Positions 1 through 8,863 of a stretch of DNA of 63,086 bases are shown one piece after another. Origin of the DNA: Micrococcales bacterium (GTDB taxonomy: Bacteria; Actinomycetota; Actinomycetes; Actinomycetales; CAWJMD01); assembly GCA_002748415.1 (NCBI GenBank), contig PDSI01000131.1, positions 1 through 63,086 on the forward strand, written 5' to 3'. The first letter of the stretch is position 1. Each line of letters starts with the position of its first letter. The notes beneath the pieces are model-generated. The model was not told the DNA's origin, ran no database searches, and saw only the letters and a program-made list of their open reading frames with translations. A program made the translations under genes and the position numbers.

Positions 1-26
1 GTGTGCGCCTCCTCCAGGCACGATCG

Positions 27-620
27 TCACCACCCAGACGAGACGTCGCCCTGGGACGACCCGCCGATCACCAGGTGGCCGCCGACCTTGTCGGCTCTGG
101 CGTCGACGCGCAGTCCGTTCTCCTCCACTCCGTCCAGGATCCGGCCGACAGCCTGGGTGACACCTTGGATGCCACCCGCATCCGTACTAGGGAAGAAGCG
201 TTTCTCGCCCGACGCGAATCCGATAAGCAACCCCGGCTTTGCTGGCCCCGCAGTGTTCACAAAGACCGCTACCAAAGGGCTGACGAACACGACGAACGCT
301 AAGAAAGCATCGAGTCCAGAAAGCCCGATCTGATTAAAAGCGAAATAGGTCGCAACAGATGCGATAGGGGCGATGAAGAATAGTACAGCAATAATGGGCC
401 ATGGTACCCAAGCGGCTTTTTTCGCTGGCCCGAACGAGCACAGACCGTCCATCGGATACACGTAGGTCCCGTCGGTTATCGTCCGGCGAGTCACCATCAG
501 CTCCACCGGCCCGGTCGATTCGAGTGAGGTAATGCGAAAGAAATTGAAGTCGGCCAAGGGTCTCACCTCGCAGGTTTGGTCCTCGGGCCGGCGCATCGCC
601 GTTCCAAGGAATCGGGTCAT
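27..620 (-). CDS. Hypothetical membrane protein
   Basis: Complete 197-residue frame that I do not recognise. It has a soluble N-terminal part of about 70 residues, two hydrophobic segments (about residues 72-92 and 97-122) separated by a short linker, and a polar C-terminal part of about 70 residues ending in a Gly/Ser-rich stretch. The topology suggests a two-pass membrane protein with both ends on the same side. No catalytic motif is visible. No clear Shine-Dalgarno precedes the ATG. It is the first gene on this edge and no partner gene is visible. Confidence 0.6.
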   Translation of the reverse strand: MTRFLGTAMRRPEDQTCEVRPLADFNFFRITSLESTGPVELMVTRRTITDGTYVYPMDGLCSFGPAKKAAWVPWPIIAVLFFIAPIASVATYFAFNQIGLSGLDAFLAFVVFVSPLVAVFVNTAGPAKPGLLIGFASGEKRFFPSTDAGGIQGVTQAVGRILDGVEENGLRVDARADKVGGHLVIGGSSQGDVSSGW

Positions 621-842
621 TCACCCAAGAGTGACCGAAACACCCGGACGATTGATACCTTGAAGCCGGTACTTCCACGGTACTCCTCGCCCGCAACGCC
701 CGAAGCTTGCATCGCGGATAGCAGTGAACCGCCGACAGGATCGGTGTCCGGCAAGTCCACGCCGATCGTCGTCCTGCCACCGTGCGCAGGGCTACCAGCG
801 CATCTGCCCTGTGTCCTCTTCGTCCTCTGTGCCGCCCGCTTC

Positions 843-1106
843 TTACTCGGTGCCCTCTTCTGCGTCCGCCGGTGCGGAAGATCCGTGCGACCGCACGTCG
901 AACAGCTTCCAGAACGCCTGCTGCATGCCCGCCGCGGGAGCGAACCACTCGCGCAGCAGTCCGGTGGTGGAGAAGGCATCCAGGTCCTCCAGCATCCGGC
1001 GCTGCACATCTTCCAGAATGGCCGTCTGCATCGGCCCCAGGTCCGGCAACCCGAAGAAGGCGCGCAACTCTTGCGGTTCTGCATCAATATCCACGTGGAT
1101 CTTCAT
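843..1106 (-). CDS. DUF6489-like small protein
   Basis: 87-residue acidic protein beginning MKIHVDIDAEPQELRAFFGL, a start typical of DUF6489-type proteins, whose function is unknown. The rest is predicted amphipathic helix (ILEDVQRRMLEDLDAF) with aromatic residues near the C-terminus. The frame is open further upstream, but the start at 1106 is chosen because an AGGGAGGGG ribosome site lies just before it and the family pattern begins there. It stands alone between a hypothetical membrane gene and a mycothiol-enzyme-type gene on the same strand. Family assignment is from recalled pattern only. Confidence 0.65.
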   Translation of the reverse strand: MKIHVDIDAEPQELRAFFGLPDLGPMQTAILEDVQRRMLEDLDAFSTTGLLREWFAPAAGMQQAFWKLFDVRSHGSSAPADAEEGTE

Positions 1107-1201
1107 CGACCCCTCCCTGCGTCGGCTTGCCCCGACTCTACGCCTATCCCCGTCACCACCGGGTAGCCCGGGCCCGGACACGGTTGTGCGGCCCAGCGAA
1201 C

Positions 1202-1831
1202 TCACATCACCGTGAAGCCTGCCCGCAGCGGGCGCCTGCCGGTCAGGGTCAACAACAACTCGGCGCCCCGCCCACTCTGCGCGGCCAGGTCGGTTGCCAG
1301 ATGCAGGCAACGGCTGATCGGTCCGATCAGGGCCTGCGACGTGGCGATGTCAGCGCTCTCGGCCAGGTCCAGGGTGTGCACCACCAGTTCGAACGTTCGG
1401 CTCGGCAGGTAGGCCACCAGGGTCATCGCTCCGGCGGGGGTGCGCAGCACCGCATCGTCGGCCGCCTCGTCCACCTGATCGAGAACTCTCGCCGCGATGC
1501 CGGCCACGGCCTGCGGCGGGTCCTCGCCCAGGTCTCTGGCCGCAGCCCGGCCGCGTTCGGCGACCGCTTGGTGGTCCACCGAGTTCACCATGGCCCGGTA
1601 GTAGCTGAGTGCATCTTCGATGTCGGGGCAGGTGCAGGGCCCCTCGTGCGGGCGCAGGTACTCCTCGACGGTCGTCAAAGCACGTGAGGTGTGCCCAACC
1701 AGGTCGCGAATCGTCCACTGCCCCAACGCGATCCGCGACCAGTCGCCGGCTTGGACCGCACCCGTCACGCGCCCGAATTCAGTTGCCGCAACCCGGAAAT
1801 CCTGCCGGACCTGGGTGGCATCGGTGCTCAT
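1202..1831 (-). CDS. Maleylpyruvate isomerase family (TIGR03086/MDMPI-type) protein
   Basis: 209 residues with the fold pattern of the DinB/MDMPI N-terminal domain: a first helix ending in QWTIRDLVGHTSRAL (metal-site His in the usual position) and a later FELVVHTLDLAES segment supplying a second His. Known members use mycothiol or another thiol as cofactor and act on small electrophiles or as transferases; the substrate here cannot be read. The ATG is preceded by TATCGT with 7 nt between, a leaderless arrangement. It supports a mycothiol-making actinomycete. It is monocistronic. Confidence 0.75.
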   Translation of the reverse strand: MSTDATQVRQDFRVAATEFGRVTGAVQAGDWSRIALGQWTIRDLVGHTSRALTTVEEYLRPHEGPCTCPDIEDALSYYRAMVNSVDHQAVAERGRAAARDLGEDPPQAVAGIAARVLDQVDEAADDAVLRTPAGAMTLVAYLPSRTFELVVHTLDLAESADIATSQALIGPISRCLHLATDLAAQSGRGAELLLTLTGRRPLRAGFTVM

Positions 1832-2003
1832 GGCGCCAACGATAGCCGCGTGGTAGTACCCACCGAGCGGTGAACACCGGCTGCGCGCCAGCCCCAGCCA
1901 TCACTGCGCCGGCCGTGCCCGAGGGACGGGCCGAGCCTGTCGGCCCCACGGCCGGCACCGAAAGGAGCGGACAGCGCCTCGGGCATGCGGCACAGTTGTG
2001 CGC

Positions 2004-3128
2004 ATGATCGAAGCCGTGACCTGGACCGCAGACGGTATGCGCCTCATCGACCAGCGGCAGCTGCCGCATCGAGAGGATTACCTGCACATCGACACCGTTG
2101 ACGGGTTGGTGGACGCCGTGTCGACCTTGGCGGTCCGGGGAGCGCCCGCGCTGGGCGCGGCCGGTGGACTCGGTGTCGTGGTCGCACTGCGGCAAGCCGC
2201 CCGGGAGGGCTGGGACCAGGAGCACCTGCGCGGGCAGATCAGTCGCATCCGCGACGCCCGCCCGACAGCGGTGAACCTGGCCTGGGGGGTGGACCGCGTC
2301 ACCGCCGCAGCTTTCGGCGGCACCGGCCACGCAGGCAGCGCCCGCCACACGCGGGCAACAACGACGGAGCCTCCTACGCCGGACCCACAGCCGGCAGCGG
2401 CCCCACCGGTCGCTCTCGACCCGGAGGTGGCGCTGGCCGAGGCGCTGGCGATCATCGAGGAAGACCGGGCGGCCAACCGGGCACTGTCCCGGCACGGAGC
2501 CGACTGGATCCTGCAGCACACCGGACAGCCCGGCCGGGTCCGGGTGCTGACACACTGCAACACCGGCGCCCTGGCAACCACCGGATGGGGAACCGCCTAC
2601 GGGATCATTCACCAGTTGCACGATCAGGACCGGCTCGGCCTGGTCTACGCCGATGAGACCAGGCCGTTGCTGCAAGGGGCCAGGCTGACCAGCTGGGAAC
2701 TGACCCATGACGGCATCGACCATGTGGTGCAGGCGGACGGCGCAGCCGCCAGCACCATCCTGCGGGGACTGGTGGACGTTGCCGTCGTCGGTGCCGACCG
2801 GATCGCCGCCAACGGCGATACCGCCAACAAGGTCGGCTCGCTCGCCGTCGCTCTGGCCTGCCGGCGGGCCGGCATTCCGTTCGTGGTGGCGGCCCCGGCG
2901 AGCACCGTGGACCTGGCCACGCCGAGCGGGCAGGCCATCACCATCGAAGACCGCGATGAGGAGGAGATCCTGGCCTGGGGCGGAGTCCGCACTGCCCCGC
3001 AGCAGGCTCGGGGCTTCAATCCGGCGTTCGACGTCACGCCGAACGACCTCATCGCCGCGATCGTCACCGAACACGGGGCCGCCCCTGCTGGCCCGGGCTG
3101 GTTCTCCTTCGCCGGGCCGACGTTCTGA
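2004..3128 (+). CDS. mtnA: S-methyl-5-thioribose-1-phosphate isomerase
   Basis: Converts methylthioribose-1-phosphate to methylthioribulose-1-phosphate in methionine salvage. The eIF2B-like fold is recognisable from VRGAPALG near residue 45, the catalytic-Cys motif THCNTGALATTGWGTA near residue 185, and the Asp motif GADRIAANGD followed by TANKVGS near residue 263. Oddity: after the NLAWGVDR motif, residues about 106-136 are a Thr/Pro/Ala-rich low-complexity insertion absent from the usual enzyme. A GTG at 1998 is also in frame; ATG 2004 is preferred. No other methionine salvage gene is nearby. Confidence 0.93.
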   Translation: MIEAVTWTADGMRLIDQRQLPHREDYLHIDTVDGLVDAVSTLAVRGAPALGAAGGLGVVVALRQAAREGWDQEHLRGQISRIRDARPTAVNLAWGVDRVTAAAFGGTGHAGSARHTRATTTEPPTPDPQPAAAPPVALDPEVALAEALAIIEEDRAANRALSRHGADWILQHTGQPGRVRVLTHCNTGALATTGWGTAYGIIHQLHDQDRLGLVYADETRPLLQGARLTSWELTHDGIDHVVQADGAAASTILRGLVDVAVVGADRIAANGDTANKVGSLAVALACRRAGIPFVVAAPASTVDLATPSGQAITIEDRDEEEILAWGGVRTAPQQARGFNPAFDVTPNDLIAAIVTEHGAAPAGPGWFSFAGPTF

Positions 3129-3679
3129 TTCCGACGGTTCGAGACCATCGGCAAGGGTGTTGCACGAAGTGTTCAGGGTGCCGCGCTGCTGCAGCCATGG
3201 GGGCCCCGACGCGGGTCGAGACGGATCAACCGCTGCTCCTGGCGAGGAGCGGACTCCAACCGATCCGCGCCCCGGCCGCAGGTGCGGTGCCGGGGTGGGC
3301 TCGTTTCGTCTCTGCTTCGCCAGACGAAGCAGAGACGAAACGGCTGCACCGGTTCCTCCCCTGCACCGACCACGATCACTCGCCGGCACCGCTCCTGGCT
3401 GACCCGGGCCCGCAAGCAAGCCATACCCGGCCATCCGCATCATCGGCGGCCGGCCCGGCCAGGGTGCGCCAGATCCTCGGTTAGCGTGCCCACACGTCAA
3501 CGCGCCTACTGCCGATGGGAACCGAACGCCGCGGGCCGGCGCCACTACCCGGTCCACGCCCGTGAGCCAGTTCTCGGCCCGCGCGACAACACACTCATCG
3601 CGACACTCGACAGGACCGCCAGCGGCCCACGCCGTGACTGCGCCTTTCACATGCATCTTCTGCTCGCTACCCTGGTCGT
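3129..3679. other. Intergenic region with one long perfect hairpin
   Basis: 551 nt between mtnA and the ferritin gene. No convincing coding frame. It holds the 18-bp stem hairpin annotated separately and, at its right end, TACCCT six nucleotides before the ferritin ATG, a likely -10 element for a leaderless transcript. Confidence 0.6.
3302..3342. terminator. Perfect 18-bp inverted repeat, 5-nt loop
   Basis: Left arm CGTTTCGTCTCTGCTTCG (3302-3319), loop CCAGA, right arm the exact reverse complement (3325-3342). It lies about 175 nt after mtnA and 340 nt before the ferritin gene, both on the plus strand. No T-run follows, so it may be a U-tract-less actinobacterial terminator or a REP-like element. 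Confidence 0.55.
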
Positions 3680-4201
3680 ATGAAAATGAACGACGATCTG
3701 CTGGCCGCTTTCAACGACCAGATCACTCTGGAGTTCACTGCTTCCCAGGTCTATCGCCAGTTGGCCATCGAGATGGAAACCCGGGACCTTCCGGGGATGG
3801 CATCCTGGTTGCGCGCCCAGGCGGACGAAGAGATCGTGCACGCGAACAAGTTCATCGACCACGTCACGGACCGGGGCGGGCATCCGCAGATCGGTGCTAT
3901 TCCGGCACCGCAGTTGGAGATCACCAAGGCTGCCGACGTGTTCGAAGCTGCGTTGGAGTACGAGCGCAACAACTCCGCAGCCATCCGGGAGCTGTACCGG
4001 CACGCGGACAAGGTCGACGACCTCGACTCCCGCCCGCTGCTCAACTGGTTCATCGACGAACAGGTCGAGGAAGAGGCCACCGTCGGTGAAATCCTCGGGT
4101 GGTTGAAGTTGATCGGCGACGACGGAACGGGACTGCTGAAACTGGACACCGAGTTGGGCACCCGCACGTCCGGCGGGACTGCGGACGACAACGGTCATTA
4201 G
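3680..4201 (+). CDS. Ferritin (non-haem, BfrB-like)
   Basis: 173-residue four-helix iron-storage protein. Ferroxidase-type ligands are visible: ITLEFTASQVYRQLA in helix A, ADEEIVHANKFIDHV in helix B, EAALEYERNN in helix C and WFIDEQVEEEATV in helix D. It would oxidise Fe2+ and store it in a 24-mer in the cytoplasm. No haem-ligand Met of bacterioferritin is obvious, so non-haem ferritin is preferred. The ATG follows a TACCCT box by 6 nt, suggesting leaderless translation. Monocistronic; no Fe-regulator box was recognised upstream. Confidence 0.92.
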   Translation: MKMNDDLLAAFNDQITLEFTASQVYRQLAIEMETRDLPGMASWLRAQADEEIVHANKFIDHVTDRGGHPQIGAIPAPQLEITKAADVFEAALEYERNNSAAIRELYRHADKVDDLDSRPLLNWFIDEQVEEEATVGEILGWLKLIGDDGTGLLKLDTELGTRTSGGTADDNGH

Positions 4202-4883
4202 GACGCGTCCCTGAACCAGCCGTGACGAGGCAGCGCCAGGCAGCCATGCAGACGTGGCCGGGGTCCCAGTGCGCAACTGGGGGACGATGGTCGCCGACGA
4301 TGCCCACCGCGTGCCAAGCTTGCGCGTCGTCCGCAACGACTGGTCCGCCGCGGGACGATGCACCCGTGACAGCCTCGGTCTGCTCTTGCTAGTAGTGCTG
4401 GGCCTGTCCGGACACGGATGTGGCGGCAACCCGGCTGGGTACCGCCGGTACGGGCTGCCCGGGGTCGAGGGTCTGCCTACGGACCGGGTTGGGGAGTCGG
4501 CGGGCGGGGAATATGAGGTGGCCCAGATCGGAATCCGTCACCGCACGCATGCCGCAGCACGAGACATCGCCGCGGCAGTGGTGCAGGCGGGACACGCCAT
4601 GCGCGCAGCGAAACAGTCTACGCACCGCAGTATCGTCATCTTCGACGACTCGATGCGGGCCACCTGGAGCGTTCGTCGCCCCGTGGCCTGGGCGTGGCCG
4701 GCGCAGCGGTCATCGTGCGCGGCATTCACCGCGATCCGCCCCCGCCCAAAACCGACGATGAGGGCTGATTCGCCACGACCAAGGCTAAAGCCCGCGGCCG
4801 GCGCCGCCGATGCAACGTCGTTCGGCAGACGAGGTGACATGTCCAAGGCTGCGCTGCTGCCGGCGGACAGGAGGAAGGTAGCG
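4202..4883. other. 682-nt region without a recognised gene
   Basis: The frame of the following PAS gene is open back to 4254, but this stretch resembles no family I know and ribosome-site evidence favours a start at 4884. A coding-like stretch at about 4590-4768 switches frame near 4650 and ends at TGA 4766-4768; it may be a degraded gene. Nothing else is evident. Confidence 0.4.
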
Positions 4884-5429
4884 GTGGTGGCGGCGGTCGC
4901 AGTGAGACCAACCGGGCGCGAGCGCACCTTCGGCGCGGAAGAGATCATCGTCTCCAAGACTGATCCCAAGGGCCGCATCACCTATGCCAACGACGTGTTC
5001 GTCCGGGTCTCCAAGTACTCGCTCAATGAACTCATCGGAAGCCCCCACAGCCTGATCCGGCATCCGAAGATGCCGCGCGGGATCTTTCACCTGCTGTGGC
5101 AGACGATCCTGTCCAAGCAGGAGATCTTCGCCTATGTCAACAACCTCGCCGCGGACGGCGCGAACTACTGGGTGCTCGCCCACGTGACCCCCACGTACGG
5201 CAATTCCGGGCAGATCATCAGCTTTCACTCCAATCGCCGGCTGCCCGCCCCCGGTGCGGTCCGGACGATCTCGACGGTGTACGAGGAGATGCTGGCCTGG
5301 GAGCAGAACCAGCAGGGGCGTCCGGCGCAGATCGCCGAGCAGTCGGCACAGCGGTTGACTCATCGATTGGCCGAGCAGTCGATGACCTACGAGGAGTACG
5401 TATGGTCGCTGATCAGCGCTGGAGCGTAG
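4884..5429 (+). CDS. PAS-domain protein, Aer-like
   Basis: About 181 residues dominated by one PAS domain (about residues 20-115): [32 protein letters not shown] and an aromatic [11 protein letters not shown] strand. The pattern RHPKMP is typical of PAS domains of Aer-type energy-taxis receptors, which bind FAD. The C-terminus is helical and has no membrane span or signalling domain. GTG 4884 is chosen because AGGAGG lies 9 nt before it; ATG 4839 is an alternative. Eight nucleotides separate it from a soluble chemoreceptor gene, so the two products probably act as sensor and signalling halves. Confidence 0.82.
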   Translation: MVAAVAVRPTGRERTFGAEEIIVSKTDPKGRITYANDVFVRVSKYSLNELIGSPHSLIRHPKMPRGIFHLLWQTILSKQEIFAYVNNLAADGANYWVLAHVTPTYGNSGQIISFHSNRRLPAPGAVRTISTVYEEMLAWEQNQQGRPAQIAEQSAQRLTHRLAEQSMTYEEYVWSLISAGA

Positions 5430-5437
5430 GCAGGACG

Positions 5438-6328
5438 ATGGCACGTACCCGCTCCACCGCCACATCGACGGGTTCTGAGCAGCCCGTTGCGGCCTCGTTC
5501 TTCGATCAGCTCGAAGAAGTCCTGGAGCGGGCCGCGGCCGGAGATCTGCAGGTACGCATGGTCTCGGTGGACGGCGACCGTGAGCGCCAGGTCGCCCACA
5601 AGCTGAATCACATGATGGACACGATGGACGCGTTCGTGCGCGAGTCGGGAGCGACGCTGATTGCGGCGGCGCAGGGTCGGTACCACCGGCGTTTTCTGCG
5701 TCAAGGTATGCCTGGCGACCTTCGTTCCGGCGCGAAGATGATCGATCAGGCCCGGGCCGAAATACAGGCGGCCAATTCGCAGATCTACGAGCAGGCGAGG
5801 ACCAGGGATCAGATCGCGAACACCGCACTGGAAATATCGACACAGCTGGCAGGTGCGGCGGTGGAACTCGGGGCATCGGCGAACAGCCTGGCAGGTACCG
5901 CCGAGGAAGCCGTGTCCCACACCGACACCGCGCTGCTGACCGTGGAAACGCTGGAAGCCGCCAGTACGCAGATCCAAGCTGCGGTAACCATGATCGCCAA
6001 CGTGGCCAAGCAGACCCGGATGCTGTCCTTGAACGCGACCATCGAGGCCGCGCGGGCCGGAGAGGCCGGACGGGGATTCAGTGTGGTCGCCGACGAAGTC
6101 CGGTCGCTGGCCGATGCCTCGGCGGACTCCTCCTCCGAAATCGGCGCTCAGGTAGTGGCCGCCCAGACCGCCGCAGCAGAGGCCGCCGCGATCATCACCA
6201 CCATCTCCCAGGCCATCAAGGAAATCGACTCCCAGATATCGGGGATCGCCGATGCGGCCGGCGGCGAAGGTGGCTTGGCCTCCTTGGCCGAAATCCTGCG
6301 CAATGAGATAGGCCGGTTCGCCAGCTAG
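5438..6328 (+). CDS. Soluble methyl-accepting chemotaxis protein
   Basis: 296 residues with no membrane segment. Residues about 30-110 look like a HAMP-like linker; from about 125 to the end lies the MA signalling domain with its hairpin tip [18 protein letters not shown] at about 197-214 and [12 protein letters not shown] following. The N-helical half is long enough to form the coiled coil that binds CheW and CheA. No ligand-binding domain is present, so the preceding PAS protein is the probable input. No che or flagellar genes occur in this window. The ATG has weak SD support (CAGGACG). Confidence 0.88.
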   Translation: MARTRSTATSTGSEQPVAASFFDQLEEVLERAAAGDLQVRMVSVDGDRERQVAHKLNHMMDTMDAFVRESGATLIAAAQGRYHRRFLRQGMPGDLRSGAKMIDQARAEIQAANSQIYEQARTRDQIANTALEISTQLAGAAVELGASANSLAGTAEEAVSHTDTALLTVETLEAASTQIQAAVTMIANVAKQTRMLSLNATIEAARAGEAGRGFSVVADEVRSLADASADSSSEIGAQVVAAQTAAAEAAAIITTISQAIKEIDSQISGIADAAGGEGGLASLAEILRNEIGRFAS

Positions 6329-6357
6329 CCCGACTGTTCTCGAGTCAGTACCCCTCA

Positions 6358-6456
6358 TCGGCATTCCACCCGTCCCGCCCACGTCGGTCCCGATGGCGCC
6401 GTCAGGGAACGCATGGCGCCGGCGCGCCGCTACCCGACGTACCCCAGCAGCGCCAC
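6358..6456. repeat. Dispersed intergenic repeat, copy 1
   Basis: About 100 bp very similar to 38245-38342, sharing blocks such as ATGGCGCCGGC and CGCTACCCGACGT in the same order. It lies just after the soluble chemoreceptor gene. Palindromic GGCGCC elements occur in it. The other copy lies about 32 kb away in another intergenic gap. Confidence 0.65.
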
Positions 6457-6542
6457 AGCTGGCGGAATGACCGGTTCGCCGTGTCGCTGGGTGCCCGAAA
6501 CCGCACTTCCGCCTGGGACGACAGTGCCTGAGATGTGGGGGA

Positions 6543-7622
6543 TCAGCCAGGAAGCTCTGGTGCCGGCGGCCCAGTGGGCTGGGCGTACTGGATCGGGCCC
6601 AGGCGACCGCGGCCCCTGTGCTTGGCCCGGTACAACGAAGCGTCTGCCGCGGAATACAACTCGGCCAGTGTCCGGCCGCGTTGCGCATACCCGACGCCGA
6701 CGCTGACACCGACAGCGATCAGGATCGAACTATCTCCCCGGCTGACGGTGAACGGTTGATCTGCCACTTCCGCCATGAGCTGTTCGGCCCGCTGCTGCGC
6801 GGCGAACTGCGTACAGCCAGGCAGGAACAGCGCCAACTCGTCGCCACCCATCCGGCAGGCCAGGTCAGTGGACCGTGTTTGCGACTGGACCCGGGCCGAG
6901 ACATGCTGCAGGACGGCATCGCCCACCGGGTGACCGTATGAGTCGTTGATCTGCTTGAACCAGTCCACGTCCAGCAGGATCAGTGCCGCATTCCGCTGCG
7001 CCACAGCGCGAGTAGCTTCCGTGTCGAAAACACTTCGAGTCGCCAGCCCGGTCAGCGCGTCAACGGATGCCTGGCGACGCAGCTGCCCTTCGGCCTCTTG
7101 CTGAGCTTCCCGGGCCCGACTGACCAGAAACGCCACGGACAGCAGAATGACCGGCACGTAGAGCGAGTTATGCAGACCGGAGGCCAGCGGCTGTAGACGC
7201 AGCGCGACGAAACTGGTGGCCACCGAGGCGTAGCCCGCGCCGATCAGCGCCTCGTTCTTGGGCCGGTGGTAGGCGAGGTACAGCACAGGCAGAATCTGGA
7301 ACATCGTCGAGCCCGCGGTGGTGTCCTCGGCCACCAGATGGATCACCGACAGCACGGTGGTTGCCGTCATCGCCTCCAGCAGCCCGGCTGGGCGGATCCT
7401 GCGCCGCAGCCGGAAAACGACGAGCGCAACCGCAACGGCAGCCACGGCGACGCTCATCAGCGACAGCCGATAGGTCAGAACGTTCGCGTGCCGGCCAGGC
7501 ACGATCCACGCCATGGCCTGATCGATGAACAGGGCAGTGCCGGATGCCCCCAGCAGTCCGCTGAAGGTTGCGATGGCGTGTGATGTCTCACCCGTGGGCT
7601 CTGCCCCGCCACGGCGCTTCAT
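6543..7622 (-). CDS. Membrane diguanylate cyclase (GGDEF)
   Basis: 359 residues from the ATG at 7622 (AGGGG upstream). Five or six hydrophobic segments fill residues about 12-170; a short coiled linker (REAQQEAEGQLRRQ) leads into a GGDEF domain starting at SVDALTGLATR. The active loop reads GGDEL instead of GGDEF/GGEEF, at about 259-263, and the inhibitory RxxD site (RSTD) lies five residues before it. The domain converts two GTP to c-di-GMP if active; the last position of the motif is tolerant to change. The frame extends upstream to 7718 but without support. Confidence 0.87.
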   Translation of the reverse strand: MKRRGGAEPTGETSHAIATFSGLLGASGTALFIDQAMAWIVPGRHANVLTYRLSLMSVAVAAVAVALVVFRLRRRIRPAGLLEAMTATTVLSVIHLVAEDTTAGSTMFQILPVLYLAYHRPKNEALIGAGYASVATSFVALRLQPLASGLHNSLYVPVILLSVAFLVSRAREAQQEAEGQLRRQASVDALTGLATRSVFDTEATRAVAQRNAALILLDVDWFKQINDSYGHPVGDAVLQHVSARVQSQTRSTDLACRMGGDELALFLPGCTQFAAQQRAEQLMAEVADQPFTVSRGDSSILIAVGVSVGVGYAQRGRTLAELYSAADASLYRAKHRGRGRLGPIQYAQPTGPPAPELPG

Positions 7623-7743
7623 GCCCCTATTCTCAGGGGCTACGGCGCGAGAGGGAAACAGGTGGACAAGGCGCCACTCATCAACTACGCAAGGTGACCG
7701 GGAGCCGGTTTTCGTCAACTATCCGTCACTGAGAGGAGGTGCC

Positions 7744-8736
7744 GTGTCAAAGGTGCTGGTCACCGGTGCGTCCGGGTTCATCGCCAAACACATCACGCGG
7801 GAACTGCTTGAACGCGGTTATCAGGTACGCGCGTCGGTACGCTCGGACCGGCGCAGGGCCGAAGTCGAGGCGCTGTTTCCCGGCGCCGGAATCGAGTTCG
7901 TCACTCTTGACCTGAACAAGGACGGCGGATGGCCCGAAGCGCTGACGGGTGTTGATGCCCTGATCCACACGGCGTCGCCGCTTCCGGGCCGCCGGACCAA
8001 GAACCCGCAAGACGTGATCCGCCCTGCGGTGGACGGCACCATGCGAGCCTTCGAGGCGGCGAGCGCGGCTGGAGTGGACAGGATCGTGCTCACCTCCAGC
8101 TGTGCCGCGATCTACCGGGACAGCAGCAAGCCGGCCGACACTATTTCCACCCGGCACAACTGGACCGATCCTCGCGACAGGTCTGCCACCGCGTACGAGG
8201 TATCGAAAACCCTGGCCGAAAGAGCGGCCTGGGCCTACGTGGCCGGTCATCCAGACATCAGGCTGACCGTCATCAACCCGGGTGGGGTGTTCGGCCCGCC
8301 GATGGACGTGAACTACAACGCCGTTCTGCGTTACCTCCAGCACACTCTTGCCGGGCATCTACCGGTGCTTCCGCCGGTACGGATACCGATCGTCGATGTC
8401 CGGGACGTGGCCAGGATGCACGTCCTCCCGCTGACCGATGACAGCACGGTGGGAAAGAGATTTCCGGCCAACGCGGGTCCTCTGTCCATGGTCGAACTCG
8501 CCCAAGTGCTGAAGTCCGAATACCCGGGCCGGCGCATCTCGACCCGCCGGGTATCTCCCCGGCTGATCACCACAATGGCGCGTTTCATCCCGGCAATGGC
8601 CCGGTTCGCAGACGGCATCGAACGCAACCTCGACGTGGACGGTTCGGACGCCCCACGAGAGATGGGGTTTCAGTACATACCGGCTACGGAGGCGGTCCGG
8701 ACGTCAGCGGATTTCTTGGTGCGCCACGAGCGTTGA
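7744..8736 (+). CDS. NAD(P)-dependent epimerase/reductase (extended SDR, dihydroflavonol reductase-like)
   Basis: 330 residues. Rossmann motif GASGFIAKHI at residues 8-17, DLNKDGGW acidic strand, LTSSCAAIY with the catalytic Ser region, and AYEVSKTLAE containing the Tyr-x3-Lys pair. NPGGVFGP follows, as in the atypical SDRs that reduce carbonyls such as dihydroflavonol or cinnamoyl substrates; the true substrate is not deducible. The GTG start follows GAGAGGAGGT by 3-4 nt. Divergent from the diguanylate cyclase gene and followed by a strong hairpin. Confidence 0.85.
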   Translation: MSKVLVTGASGFIAKHITRELLERGYQVRASVRSDRRRAEVEALFPGAGIEFVTLDLNKDGGWPEALTGVDALIHTASPLPGRRTKNPQDVIRPAVDGTMRAFEAASAAGVDRIVLTSSCAAIYRDSSKPADTISTRHNWTDPRDRSATAYEVSKTLAERAAWAYVAGHPDIRLTVINPGGVFGPPMDVNYNAVLRYLQHTLAGHLPVLPPVRIPIVDVRDVARMHVLPLTDDSTVGKRFPANAGPLSMVELAQVLKSEYPGRRISTRRVSPRLITTMARFIPAMARFADGIERNLDVDGSDAPREMGFQYIPATEAVRTSADFLVRHER

Positions 8737-8760
8737 TCGTTTTCGCCCCTCGGGCCGGCA

Positions 8761-8795
8761 CCGGCTCGCCCGCCCAGACCGGGCGGGTGAGCCGG
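8761..8795. terminator. GC-rich hairpin between convergent genes
   Basis: CCGGCTCGCCCGCCC pairs with GGGCGGGTGAGCCGG across a 5-nt loop, 15 bp with one G-T pair. It lies between the SDR gene (plus) and the SufD-like gene (minus), where a bidirectional terminator is expected. Confidence 0.75.
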
Positions 8796-8863
8796 CGCCT
8801 CAGGTCTCGACGGCCCGCCGGTGCGAGGGTCATGACCGGACGGTGCAGGGGTCGTGACCGGGT

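Noticed and set aside
1779..3656. 625-residue minus-strand frame opposite mtnA
   Set aside because: Arg/Gly/Pro-rich antisense frame over mtnA; no motif.
4254..4883. Upstream extension of the PAS gene
   Set aside because: Not PAS-like, no ribosome site; AGGAGG before 4884 fits better.
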